Positions 51,787 to 60,184 of a stretch of 64,000 nt of DNA are shown here, one piece after another. A program made the translations under genes and the position numbers. Within the stretch, counting starts at the first letter, position 1, and every line of letters starts with the position of its first letter. The notes beneath the pieces are model-generated. The model had not been told where the DNA came from and did not search any database. It was given only the letters and a program-made list of their open reading frames with translations. The stretch is from Enemella evansiae. GTDB taxonomy: Bacteria; Actinomycetota; Actinomycetes; Propionibacteriales; Propionibacteriaceae. The DNA is taken from the NCBI RefSeq assembly GCF_002250705.1, contig NZ_NMVP01000034.1, positions 245,164 through 309,163 on the forward strand, in the 5' to 3' direction.

Positions 51787-53934
51787 CTACAGGCCCCGGC
51801 GGGTCAGGGCGTCGAGCGCCAGCGCGATCGTGTCCCCGCGCGGTGGGCGCGCGTCCCGCGGCGCCTGGCGCCAGGCCTCTTCGAGGTCGACGATCCGCTG
51901 CTGCAGGGCGCGGGGATCCGGGGCGCCGGTGGCCAGCGATTCGGTCAGCCAGTCCGCCCAGGCCTGCCAGCGCGCCAGATGCAGCTCACCGACCAGACCG
52001 GCCCAGTGCCGACCGGAGTAGTCGTGCAGGCCGCTGGTCTGGTGCCCCCACACCGACACCAGGGATCGGGCATCACGTTCCATCACCCGGGCCTCCTGCG
52101 GTGTCTCGCCCCAGTCACGGGCCGCGGCGAGCCAGCTGTGCAGCCCGTCGGGGCGAGCGGCGGCCAGTTCGTCGAGCTCCAGCAGCGCGGTCCGCAGGGC
52201 GGTGAACTGGTCACCGATGCCGTCGCTGTCACCGCGTCGGTACGCCGCCAGGATGCCGCGGATCCGGGGCCGGGTGCCCTGGGCGATGACATGCTGCACC
52301 AGATCGCTGACATCGCGTTCCTGGGCGGTGCGATCCGCGTCCCGCAACCCTGCGATCAACCGGGCCGCCCAAGCGATCCGGGGCAGATCGCCGAGCACGG
52401 CGGGGTCGTTCTCGGCGTCGATGTTGGCCGACATCCGGGTGGGCTCCGGCAGGGCTTCACCGGCGGCCCGCTGGGCGGCGAACGGCAACTCATCGGTCCA
52501 GGGGCGGGCATACACCGGGGACGGGATCGACCGGGTGCGCCCGGGGCCGTGGAGCGTCTCGGCGAGCAGCTGCCAGGCCTCCCCGGCCGCCGGATCCGCC
52601 GTGCCATAGCGCTGCGCGGCGTAGCGCGCCAGCCAGTCACCGAGCTCGACATCGGACCAGGTGAGGTCGGTGGCGAGCTCATAGAAGACGGTGTTGTTCT
52701 CGATCGCCTCCGGTGCCATCCCGACACCTTCCAGGCCGGCCGGAGCGGCGGCGCGGAGCTCGGCGAGGTCGCGCACCAGACCGGCGAGATCGCCGAAGAG
52801 CCCGAACCGGCCGCCGAAGTTGTGCACCATCGACCAGATCCAGCGACGGCCGTGCATGCCACCCCGCCACATCGGTGCGTGCTCACCCCACAGGTCGATC
52901 AGCAGCAACCGCTCGTGCGGCACCTCGGACAGGAATGCGGCGATCCGCTCGGTGGTCCAGAAATCCTTGTGGTAGTGGAAAGGCCAGCCCTGCAGCAGCC
53001 AGGTGGCATCGGGCACCACCTCGCTGAGCGCGGCGAAATAGCCGCGGCCGGCGGCGGCCAGGGCTTCGGGTTCGTCGCTCGGCGGCAGGGATTCGATGTA
53101 GGGGTCCAGGGCGAACATCGGCTCCACCCCGGGGTCGCCGAGCAGGTCCCGCTGGGCGGCCAGGAAGGTGGCCACGAACTCCCGGTGGGCCGGTGATCCG
53201 GGGTCGAGGACCGGGGTGCTCCAGCCCTGCCACTTGATCCGGTCGGCGTCGGCCCCGGCGAGCTGTTCCGGGACGTGTCCCCCGGTCAGGGGCAGCACCG
53301 GGGTCATGCCGAGTTCTCGTGCCCTGGCGAGGATCCGGCGGGCCAGCTCGGTCCGGCGCCGTGGCCAGGAGGCGGGCAGCGGCCCACCGAAGGAGTGCAT
53401 GCCGCCCATCGCGAACCAGGGCACGTGGGCGGCGCTGCCGACCCAGGACCAGGCGTCGGATTCACCGATGCCGAGCCGGATCAGGGTGTCGGCGAGCACC
53501 GATTCGTAACCGGTGAGGATCAGCGGATGGGTGATGCCGTGCAACGCCATCCAGTCCAGTTCCCGTTCCCAGCGATCCCAGTCCCAGTAGGCCATCGAGT
53601 AACCATGGGTGACCACGTTGAGGTGGTAGCGGATGCCGAAGTCGGTGGCGATCTCCACCGCTCCGGACGGCCAACTCGTCAACGGGGGCGAGAGTTCCGG
53701 GCTCTCCCAGGTGATCCGCCTCCGGGCACGGTGCTGCAGGTATGCCTGGTACGCGCTCAGCGCACCCACCGGATCCGCGGCGCAGAGCACCAGCTCACCG
53801 TGCTCCGCCCTTGCCGAGGCCCGCGTACCGGCCTCGGCCCGGGGGCCGGTCAGCACCCGCACCCCGCCCGCGGTGCCGTTGCTGCGCTCGATCACCGCAC
53901 GGACGGTGTCGGCGAACGGGGCCTCCCGGCTCAC
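51787..53934 (-). CDS. Alpha-N-acetylglucosaminidase (GH89)
   Basis: 715 residues from GTG 53934, overlapping the permease stop as GTGA; no signal peptide. The NAGLU-like catalytic region is clear: RYHLNVVTHGYSMAYWDWDR followed by WERELDWMALHGITHPLILT, FAMGGMHSFGGPLPASW, then LLLIDLWGEHAPMW with the general acid/base glutamate, and WIWSMVHNFGGRFGLFGDL. GH89 enzymes release alpha-linked GlcNAc from glycan ends. It is most likely intracellular, acting on oligosaccharides brought in by the ABC transporter encoded upstream. Bacterial GH89 genes beside murQ are unusual. Confidence 0.92.
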   Translation of the reverse strand: MSREAPFADTVRAVIERSNGTAGGVRVLTGPRAEAGTRASARAEHGELVLCAADPVGALSAYQAYLQHRARRRITWESPELSPPLTSWPSGAVEIATDFGIRYHLNVVTHGYSMAYWDWDRWERELDWMALHGITHPLILTGYESVLADTLIRLGIGESDAWSWVGSAAHVPWFAMGGMHSFGGPLPASWPRRRTELARRILARARELGMTPVLPLTGGHVPEQLAGADADRIKWQGWSTPVLDPGSPAHREFVATFLAAQRDLLGDPGVEPMFALDPYIESLPPSDEPEALAAAGRGYFAALSEVVPDATWLLQGWPFHYHKDFWTTERIAAFLSEVPHERLLLIDLWGEHAPMWRGGMHGRRWIWSMVHNFGGRFGLFGDLAGLVRDLAELRAAAPAGLEGVGMAPEAIENNTVFYELATDLTWSDVELGDWLARYAAQRYGTADPAAGEAWQLLAETLHGPGRTRSIPSPVYARPWTDELPFAAQRAAGEALPEPTRMSANIDAENDPAVLGDLPRIAWAARLIAGLRDADRTAQERDVSDLVQHVIAQGTRPRIRGILAAYRRGDSDGIGDQFTALRTALLELDELAAARPDGLHSWLAAARDWGETPQEARVMERDARSLVSVWGHQTSGLHDYSGRHWAGLVGELHLARWQAWADWLTESLATGAPDPRALQQRIVDLEEAWRQAPRDARPPRGDTIALALDALTRRGL

Positions 53935-54797
53935 TTCTCCGCTCCGCTGGCGAGACCGTCGACGAGCAGTCGCTGAACGGCGGTGAAGAGGATCAGCACC
54001 GGGATGGTGACGGTGATCGAGCCGGCCAGCAGCACCGTGACCGGCACGTTGAAGTCGGTCAGCTGCGCGATGCCCAGCGGCGCGGTCCACTGGTCCCGTT
54101 TCTGGACCAGGAACAGCAACGCATAGAAGTATTCGTTCCAGGCGATGATGAAGGTGTAGATGGCGGTCGAGACCACCCCCGGAACGGCGACCGGCAGGAT
54201 CACGCTCCACAGCATCCGCGGCAGTGACGCCCCGTCGACGGTGGCCGCTTCCTCAATGCTGACAGGCAATGCGATGAAGTAGTTGCGCATCATGTAGAGC
54301 GACACCGGCACCGTGCTGGCCACATAGACCAGGAACAGCCCGGCCAGTGAACCGGTCAGTCCGGCGCGGGCCAGCAGCACGAACAGCGGCACCGACAACA
54401 CGATGCCGGGGAACAGATACACCCCGAGGATGATCGCGTTCACCACACCCCGCCCGCGATAGCGGAGCCGCGCCGCGGCGTACGCCCCGAGGATCGAGAC
54501 GATGATCGACAGCGCCACCGTAGCCAGCGCCACGCCGAGCGAGTTGAGCACGAAGCGGCCCAGGCCGAAACCACCCCGGGATTCGTCCAGCATCGCCGCC
54601 GGATAGGCGGACAGGTCGAGCTCACCGGGCGCGGGGATCAGCGACAGCGGTTCGGCGATCACCGACGAGACCGGGCGCAGGGTGAGCAGCACGCCGTAGA
54701 GGACCGGGCCGACCGCAGCGAGCACGGCGAATCCGATCAGCAGGACGCGGCAGACCCGCATCACCAGCGGCGGACGCATTGCCGAACCCCGACTCAC
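53931..54797 (-). CDS. ABC sugar transporter permease (MalG/carbohydrate family, second)
   Basis: 288 residues from GTG 54797, overlapping the preceding permease stop (GTGA). Six hydrophobic helices and the EAA loop for ATPase docking: SIEEAATVDGASLPRMLWSV followed by ILPVAVPG. Typical MalG-like binding-protein-dependent permease. No ATP-binding subunit is present, so a shared MsiK-type ATPase encoded elsewhere is expected. Confidence 0.92.
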   Translation of the reverse strand: MSRGSAMRPPLVMRVCRVLLIGFAVLAAVGPVLYGVLLTLRPVSSVIAEPLSLIPAPGELDLSAYPAAMLDESRGGFGLGRFVLNSLGVALATVALSIIVSILGAYAAARLRYRGRGVVNAIILGVYLFPGIVLSVPLFVLLARAGLTGSLAGLFLVYVASTVPVSLYMMRNYFIALPVSIEEAATVDGASLPRMLWSVILPVAVPGVVSTAIYTFIIAWNEYFYALLFLVQKRDQWTAPLGIAQLTDFNVPVTVLLAGSITVTIPVLILFTAVQRLLVDGLASGAEK

Positions 54798-55750
54798 AGC
54801 TCCTCCTTCCGACGCAGCAGCATCACGTATCCGGCGAGCAGGACCACCAGCACCGCCGACATCAACAATCCGTACGCCGCAGCGCTGCCGATGTTCGCGC
54901 GGGTGACCAGCTCGGTGTAGACCCGCAGCGCCATCACCTGGGTGCCGCCGGCTCCCTCGGTGAGCAGATAGACCTCGTTGAAGCTCTGGAAGGTCCAGAT
55001 GAACCGGAGCAGGCACAGCAGCAGCACCACCCCGCGCAGCTGCGGCAGGGTGATCTGCCACAACGTCTGCCAGTGCGAGGCCCCGTCGATCGCGGCGGCC
55101 TCCTCGAGCTCGGCGGGGATGCTCTGCAGGCGCGCGGTGATGAACAGGAACGACAGGGGTGCCGAGGTCCAGATCTCGAAGAGCACCACGACCAGCAGGG
55201 ACAGCGGGATCGGTACGCCGAACACGTCGATGCTGCTGGTGTTCAGGAACCCGATCGGCGCACCCCAGCCGAGGAAGGTGGTGCCGATCGCGTTGACGAT
55301 GCCGTACTGGGTGTTCAGCATCGTCTTCCAGATCGTCACCGCCGCGATCACCGGCAGCACGTAGGGCACCAGCAGCAGCGCCCGGATCACGCCCCGGCCG
55401 CGGAACGGGCGCCGCAGCGCCAGGGCCAGCAGCAGCCCGCTGCCGACCGACCCGATCATCGTCAACGTCGCATAGAGCAGGGTGGTGCCGAGCGCGTCCC
55501 AGAAGGTCGGATTCGCGAACGCCCGTTCGAAGTTCTCCAGGGTCCACTGGATCGGCCGGGTCCCCAGTCGGGGGATGTCGACCAGGCGGACCTTGGAGAA
55601 CGCGAAGACGAAGACCAGGATCAGCGGGATGATCGAGGCGAAGGTGATGACGAGCAGGGTCGGTGCGGTGAGCAGCTGCCCCTGCCGGCTCACCCGGCGC
55701 GCGAGATCACCGCGCCGGGTTCGCCTTGGGTGGGTGGCCAGATCGGTCAC
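54794..55750 (-). CDS. ABC sugar transporter permease (MalF/UgpA-like, first)
   Basis: 318 residues from GTG 55750, overlapping the binding-protein stop. Six helices after a basic N-terminus, and the EAA loop ELEEAAAIDGASHWQTLWQI followed by TLPQLRG. It pairs with the next gene's product to form the membrane channel of a carbohydrate importer. Longer upstream frames are artefacts of the overlapping binding-protein gene. Confidence 0.92.
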   Translation of the reverse strand: MTDLATHPRRTRRGDLARRVSRQGQLLTAPTLLVITFASIIPLILVFVFAFSKVRLVDIPRLGTRPIQWTLENFERAFANPTFWDALGTTLLYATLTMIGSVGSGLLLALALRRPFRGRGVIRALLLVPYVLPVIAAVTIWKTMLNTQYGIVNAIGTTFLGWGAPIGFLNTSSIDVFGVPIPLSLLVVVLFEIWTSAPLSFLFITARLQSIPAELEEAAAIDGASHWQTLWQITLPQLRGVVLLLCLLRFIWTFQSFNEVYLLTEGAGGTQVMALRVYTELVTRANIGSAAAYGLLMSAVLVVLLAGYVMLLRRKEEL

Positions 55751-57120
55751 AGTCCTGCCTTGACCTCCTCGACGGCCTGCTTCATCGCGGCCGTCACCTC
55801 GGCCGGGGGACGGCCCTGGTAGAGCAGGTCGAGCTTGCCGGCGAGCACGCTCTGGCGCAGGGTGATCCCGGCCAGCTCGGCGTCGGGGGTGCCGTCGCCC
55901 CACTGGTAGACGGCGTTGATGCCCTTGCCCATCCCGTCGACGAAGTCCTTGCCATAGAGCTCGGTGGAGTTCACGTCATGGTTGGGTCCGATGCCCAGGG
56001 TGCCCCAGGCGTCGAGATATTCGTTGGGCTTCTCCGGCGTCCCGTTGCGCAGCGGCAGACGGCCCTCGGCGGCGACCGCCAGGGTGTCAACATAACCCTT
56101 GCTCATCACGTACTGGATGTACTTGCCGGCGGCCTCGGAGTTCGCACCCTGGGGGATGTTGTAACCGAGCACCGAACCGTACTGACGGGGATTCTTCGGG
56201 TCCAGCACGGTGATGAAGTCGGTCTGGGTCGCGAGGAACTTCGGGTCCTGCTTGCACTCCGCGCAGGTCGGCGGATTCGCCTTGTCCAGGCCCGCCAGCT
56301 CATCGAGGATGTGGGTGGAGAACAGCAGCATGGCCGCATTCCCGCTCAGGTAGGCGGCGCGAGCACTGGGCACGTCGAAGTCACCCGAGGTGGAGGAATT
56401 GCGCACCTTGAGGAACTGTTCGGCGGCCTGGGTGCAGGCCGGGGAGTCGATCGTGACCTGGCCACCGGTGACCAGCTCACAGCCGGCGCTCTGGAACAGC
56501 GACTGCACACCCTCGGTGGCCGCTGCCGTGCCCGGCTGGGTGCCGAGCGCGATACCGGTGATGCCGAGCTTCTCCTTGATCGTGGTCGCCGCCGTCGCCA
56601 ACTCGGCCAGGCTCGTCGGCGGCTTGACGCCGGCCTTCTCGAGCAGGTCGGCGCGATAGGCGATGACATGGGTCCAGCCGTCGCTCGGCACGGCGGCCGG
56701 CTGACCCTGCGGGCTGAGCGCGGCGACGGCCTTCTGGTTGAAGGTCTCGGTGCCGAGCGCCTTGGTCGTCTCGGCGGCGGCCTCGGCGTCGAGCAGCCCC
56801 TGGGCGTTCCAGGCGCTGGTCTGACTCGCCGCGGCCATGATCACGTCCGGCACATTGCCGGAGGCGGCCCCGGTCACCAGGGCCTGGTCCTGATCGGCGG
56901 CGGCCATCGGGACGACATCAACCCCGATCCCGGATTCGGCCTCGAACGCGGCGGCCACCTTCTGCTGGGCGGCCAGGCGTTCCGGGGTGGTGTGCGGTGT
57001 CCAGAAGGTGATCCGATCCGGCTGGCCGGCGGATTCCCCGCTGCCGCCGGAACAGGCGGGCAGCACGAGGAGTGCGGCGGCGGTCAGAGCGATGGCGGCA
57101 CGTTTCTTGAAGCGAATCAT
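55747..57120 (-). CDS. Sugar ABC transporter substrate-binding lipoprotein
   Basis: 457 residues from ATG 57120, with GGAAG eight bases upstream. A lipoprotein signal (MIRFKKRAAIALTAAALL, lipobox LPAC with C near residue 23) anchors it to the outer face of the membrane. The extracellular solute-binding family 1 fold follows: RITFWTPHTTPERLAAQQKV, VPDVIMAAASQTSAW, and a C-terminal helical lobe. Four further cysteines (ELV-adjacent GC, PAC, CAEC) may form disulfides. First gene of the six-gene amino-sugar operon. The ligand is likely an alpha-GlcNAc-capped oligosaccharide, judged by the GH89 gene. Confidence 0.92.
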   Translation of the reverse strand: MIRFKKRAAIALTAAALLVLPACSGGSGESAGQPDRITFWTPHTTPERLAAQQKVAAAFEAESGIGVDVVPMAAADQDQALVTGAASGNVPDVIMAAASQTSAWNAQGLLDAEAAAETTKALGTETFNQKAVAALSPQGQPAAVPSDGWTHVIAYRADLLEKAGVKPPTSLAELATAATTIKEKLGITGIALGTQPGTAAATEGVQSLFQSAGCELVTGGQVTIDSPACTQAAEQFLKVRNSSTSGDFDVPSARAAYLSGNAAMLLFSTHILDELAGLDKANPPTCAECKQDPKFLATQTDFITVLDPKNPRQYGSVLGYNIPQGANSEAAGKYIQYVMSKGYVDTLAVAAEGRLPLRNGTPEKPNEYLDAWGTLGIGPNHDVNSTELYGKDFVDGMGKGINAVYQWGDGTPDAELAGITLRQSVLAGKLDLLYQGRPPAEVTAAMKQAVEEVKAGL

Positions 57121-57220
57121 CGTTGAAGACTTCCTGGTTGTGGCTTGACCCCGATCGATGCCGGGCCGGCCTCTGCTCGGGTTGGCGAAGCTACCCAACG
57201 ACGGACCAACAGCACTAGAT

Positions 57221-57237
57221 TTGCGCTCAGAGCGCAA
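57221..57237. promoter_or_regulatory. Palindromic operator between the amino-sugar operon and the AsnC-type gene
   Basis: TTGCGCT-CAG-AGCGCAA is a perfect 17-base palindrome in the 163-base divergent region. AT-rich DNA follows (57236-57270) with two AAACGGCA direct repeats 20 bases apart. It is the likely site for the AsnC-type protein and could control both directions. Confidence 0.6.
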
Positions 57238-57283
57238 TAAAGATCAATCAAACGGCATATTTCTGAATGAAACGGCACCTCAG

Positions 57284-58261
57284 GTGAACGAACTTGATAA
57301 ACGCATCGTTGGCGCACTGCTCGCCCACCCGCGCGCCACCAACGCCCAGCTCGCCGACGCCGCGATCACCTCACCGGCCACCGTGTCCCGCCGGGTGACG
57401 CGGCTGCTGACCGACCGCACGCTGTGGGTCACCGGCGTACTCGATGACCGCAAGACCCAGGGCGCCAAATCGCTGTTCGTCCGGCTGCGCTGCGGCCCGG
57501 GGAACGCGCGGACGATCGCCGAACGACTGGCCCAGTGGCCCGAGTGCGGCTCGGTGAAGCTGCTCACCGGCAGCGTCGACGCGGTGGCCGAGATCAGCTA
57601 CACCACCCAGGACCACCTGCTCGACCTGACGATGGAGCAACTGCCCGCCATGGAGGGGGTCCGCGCGATCTGGAGCAACCAGGTGATCCGCCGGTACGCG
57701 ACCCCGCACCAGTGGGCACCCGCGCTGCTCCCGGCGGAGACGATCGCCGACCTGCGGGCGCTGCGGGCCGACCGCTGGGACGACGGCACCCTCGACGACG
57801 CCGCACTCTCGGTCGGATCGGTCGCGACCCGGGTGGCCGCGACCCTGCGTCGGGACGGCCGCAAGGGCTGGCAGCAGATCGCCCGCGAGTGCGGGATCAG
57901 CGCGGCCACGGCCCGGCACCATGTCGAGACGCTGATGGCCAGCGGCGCGCTGCGGATGCGGACCGTGATCGAGCCGGAGGCCATCGGTGCCCGCGTCAAC
58001 GCCTTCGTCTGGCTGAACGTCGTCCCCACCAAGCTGGGGGCGGCCGGTGCCATCCTGGCCCGCCATCCGGATGTGCTGATGATCGCCGCGACCACCGGCG
58101 ACCGCAATCTGTGCGGTGAGATCGCGGTCGCCTCCGAGGCCGGTCTCTATGACTTCATCTCCCAGACCATCGGCAGCCTGCCCGGGCTGCAGCACGCCGA
58201 CGTCGCGATCTCCCTGCTCTCGCTGAAACGCGCCGGCCAGGTGATCGAGCCGGGCGGTTAG
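57284..58261 (+). CDS. Double Lrp/AsnC-type transcriptional regulator
   Basis: 325 residues from GTG 57284 (VNELDKRIVGALL), where the first HTH begins; a longer frame from 57158 runs through the operator. Two tandem Lrp/AsnC units: HTH1 (NAQLADAAITSPATVSRRVT) with an effector domain to about residue 140, then HTH2 (WQQIARECGISAATARHHVE) with a second RAM-like domain (NAFVWLNVVPTKLGAAGAIL). Such fused dimers are known in actinobacteria. Its divergent position from the GlcNAc-type ABC/GH89/murQ operon suggests it controls sugar uptake, unusual for a family that normally senses amino acids. Confidence 0.88.
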   Translation: MNELDKRIVGALLAHPRATNAQLADAAITSPATVSRRVTRLLTDRTLWVTGVLDDRKTQGAKSLFVRLRCGPGNARTIAERLAQWPECGSVKLLTGSVDAVAEISYTTQDHLLDLTMEQLPAMEGVRAIWSNQVIRRYATPHQWAPALLPAETIADLRALRADRWDDGTLDDAALSVGSVATRVAATLRRDGRKGWQQIARECGISAATARHHVETLMASGALRMRTVIEPEAIGARVNAFVWLNVVPTKLGAAGAILARHPDVLMIAATTGDRNLCGEIAVASEAGLYDFISQTIGSLPGLQHADVAISLLSLKRAGQVIEPGG

Positions 58262-58334
58262 CCCTTCGGACATGGGAATCGACCTGGCCGTTGGATCCCG
58301 TGAACACCGAACCGGGCCGGGACCGCGCGAAGGC

Positions 58335-58498
58335 CCGGACAGCGAGCGACCCCGAGCACCGGAGGCACTCGGGGTCACCCATCCCTCGCTCCGGTCCGGT
58401 CGCGCAGCGCTCGGGGGAACGAGTCGGCCGGAGGATCCCGGACGAGGGAGCCGGGCAGCGCTGAGCGCTGCGCACATCCTGCCCCGGAACCGGGCAGG
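58335..58498. ncRNA. Candidate structured RNA or terminator array in a 292-base gene-free gap
   Basis: The gap 58262-58553 lies between convergent genes. Helix 1 (58335-58399) stacks three perfect segments: CCGGAC/GTCCGG, AGCGAG/CTCGCT and GACCCCGAG/CTCGGGGTC. Helix 2 is an exact 11-bp pair, 58402-58412 with 58463-58473 (GCGCAGCGCTC), enclosing about 50 bases with an inner CCCGG/CCGGG stem. Helix 3 (58478-58498) is CCTGCCC/GGGCAGG. It matches no RNA family I can recognise (not tmRNA, RNase P, SRP or a common riboswitch). Strand is uncertain. Confidence 0.4.
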
Positions 58499-58553
58499 TT
58501 ACGCCACCGAAGGTTGGGTGGAAGGTTCCTCGAACCCGTGCCGGTGCCGGGAT

Positions 58554-59336
58554 TCAGCCGTCGAGGCCGGGCCAGTCGGGCTTGCGCTTCTCGTTGAAGG
58601 CGGCGATCCCCTCTTTCCGGTCGGCCGAGAAGGCGGTGCTGAGCCAGCCCTGATGTTCCAGCTCCAACCCCTCGGCGATCGGCAGATCGAAACCGGCGGC
58701 CAGCGCCCGCTTCGCGGCCCGCGCCCCGACCGGTGACTTGTCGGCGATCACCCCGGCCAGCGCGAGCGCTTCGGGGATGGCCAGGCCCTCGGCGACGGAG
58801 CGGGCAACGAAACCCCACTCCATCCCCTCCTCGGCGGTCAGCCGACGGCCGGTGAAGATCACATCGGCGGCCCGGCCGAGGCCGACCCGCCGGGCCAGCG
58901 TCTGGGTACCACCGCCGCCCGGGATCACCCCCACGCCGATCTCCGGCAGCCCGAAGGTCGCGGTCGTCGATCCGACGATCAGGTCGCAGCACAGCGCGAG
59001 CTCGAATCCGCCGCCAAGCGCGAACCCCTCGACCGCGGCCACCGTCGGCACCGGCAGTGCCAGCAGACCACCGAAGCAGCGCCGGAAGACCTCGCGCTGG
59101 TGCCGCAACTGTTCATCGTCGAAACCGTTGCGCTCCTTGAGATCCGCGCCGACGCAGAAGGCCTTCGGGATCGCCGAGGAGAGCACCACCGCGCGCACCG
59201 TCCGGTTCGCGGCCAGTTCCTCGGTCACCTCGATCAGCGCCTCGGCCTGGGCGGTGGACAGCGCGTTCATCGCCTCCGGCCGGTCCATCACGATCTCGGT
59301 CACGTGCTGACCGTGCTGCTGGGTGCGTACGCTCAT
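58554..59336 (-). CDS. Enoyl-CoA hydratase/isomerase (crotonase)
   Basis: 260 residues. The crotonase core is visible: IVMDRPEAMNALSTAQAEAL, AFCVGADLKER (first oxyanion-hole strand), and VEGFALGGGFELALCCDLIV with GLPEIGVGVIPGGGGTQTLA, containing the two catalytic-glutamate positions (the first at FELAL, the second in LPEIGVG). It hydrates enoyl-CoA in fatty-acid or branched-chain breakdown. The start is ATG 59336. It is 19 bases downstream of birA on the same strand. Confidence 0.92.
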   Translation of the reverse strand: MSVRTQQHGQHVTEIVMDRPEAMNALSTAQAEALIEVTEELAANRTVRAVVLSSAIPKAFCVGADLKERNGFDDEQLRHQREVFRRCFGGLLALPVPTVAAVEGFALGGGFELALCCDLIVGSTTATFGLPEIGVGVIPGGGGTQTLARRVGLGRAADVIFTGRRLTAEEGMEWGFVARSVAEGLAIPEALALAGVIADKSPVGARAAKRALAAGFDLPIAEGLELEHQGWLSTAFSADRKEGIAAFNEKRKPDWPGLDG

Positions 59337-59355
59337 GGCCGGAGTCTAGGCCGCC

Positions 59356-60156
59356 TCATTCGAGGGCGCGCAGATGGATGACATCCCCTGCCGGATAGGC
59401 CTTGGTCCCGCCGGGGCCCTCGACCTGCAGGCTGCCGTGCGCATCGATGCCGACCGCCCGGCCGACCACCTCCCGGCCCGGCCCCAGCACCACCCGGACC
59501 CGGCGGCCGAGGGTGCCGCATTCCACCCGGTACGCCGCAGCGACCTGTTCGCTGTCACGCAGCCAGATCCGCCACAGCTCGGCCAGCTCGGTGAGCACCG
59601 CGACCAGCAGTTCGGTGGCGTCGGTCGGGGCACCCTCCAGCAGCAGCGAGGTCGCGGTCGGTACCGGGAGCTCCTCGGCAACCGCGGTGACGTTGATCCC
59701 GAAACCGAGCACCGCTGCCGGCCCTTCGGGTGTCTCGACGCGTACCGCCAGCAGCCCCGACAGCTTCCGGTCACCGATGAGCACGTCGTTGGGCCACTTC
59801 AACAGCACCTCGAGACCGCTGAACCGGCGTACCCCCCGGCTGACCGCCAGCCCCAGCAATGGTGAGAGCCAGGGCCAGCTCGCCACCGGCAGTTCGGTCG
59901 GTGGGCGGAGCAGCACCGAACAGGCGACCGCCACCCCGGGCGGGGTGGTCCAGGTCCGGTCCAACCGCCCCCGGCCCGCGGTCTGGTTGTCGGTGACCAG
60001 CACACTGCCGTGGGCCGCACCGGCCGCCGCGCGGGCCACCAGCTCGGTATTGGTGGATCCGATCTCGGGCAGCACCTGCACCGAACTCCAGCCGATCGGG
60101 GGTGCCAGCAGCACCTCGGCGAGCCGCTCGGCATCCGGTGGAACATTGGCAGGCAC
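59356..60156 (-). CDS. birA: Biotin-[acetyl-CoA-carboxylase] ligase
   Basis: 266 residues. It makes biotinyl-AMP and attaches biotin to carboxylase alpha subunits. The biotin/ATP loop TAGRGRLDRTWTTPPGVAVA (GRGRxxR) is near residue 60, KWPNDVLIGDRKLSGLLAV follows, and the C-terminal SH3-like domain closes the protein. There is no N-terminal helix-turn-helix, so it is not a repressor like E. coli BirA. It is divergent from accD, whose carboxylase complex it serves. Confidence 0.94.
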   Translation of the reverse strand: MPANVPPDAERLAEVLLAPPIGWSSVQVLPEIGSTNTELVARAAAGAAHGSVLVTDNQTAGRGRLDRTWTTPPGVAVACSVLLRPPTELPVASWPWLSPLLGLAVSRGVRRFSGLEVLLKWPNDVLIGDRKLSGLLAVRVETPEGPAAVLGFGINVTAVAEELPVPTATSLLLEGAPTDATELLVAVLTELAELWRIWLRDSEQVAAAYRVECGTLGRRVRVVLGPGREVVGRAVGIDAHGSLQVEGPGGTKAYPAGDVIHLRALE

Positions 60157-60164
60157 GCCCGGAG

Positions 60165-60178
60165 CCTAGCGCTAGGGT
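60165..60178 (+). promoter_or_regulatory. Palindrome overlapping the accD -10 hexamer
   Basis: CCTAGCGCTAGG (60165-60176) is a perfect 12-bp palindrome. Its right arm contains the start of TAGGGT (60173-60178), which ends six bases before ATG 60185 (leaderless spacing). Only 28 bases separate birA and accD. Confidence 0.5.
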
Positions 60179-60184
60179 GCGGGA

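Noticed and set aside
58262..58553. Known riboswitch or housekeeping RNA (TPP, cobalamin, SAM, RNase P, tmRNA)
   Set aside because: None of the conserved cores of these RNAs is found on either strand, and the gap lies between gene ends, not in a leader.
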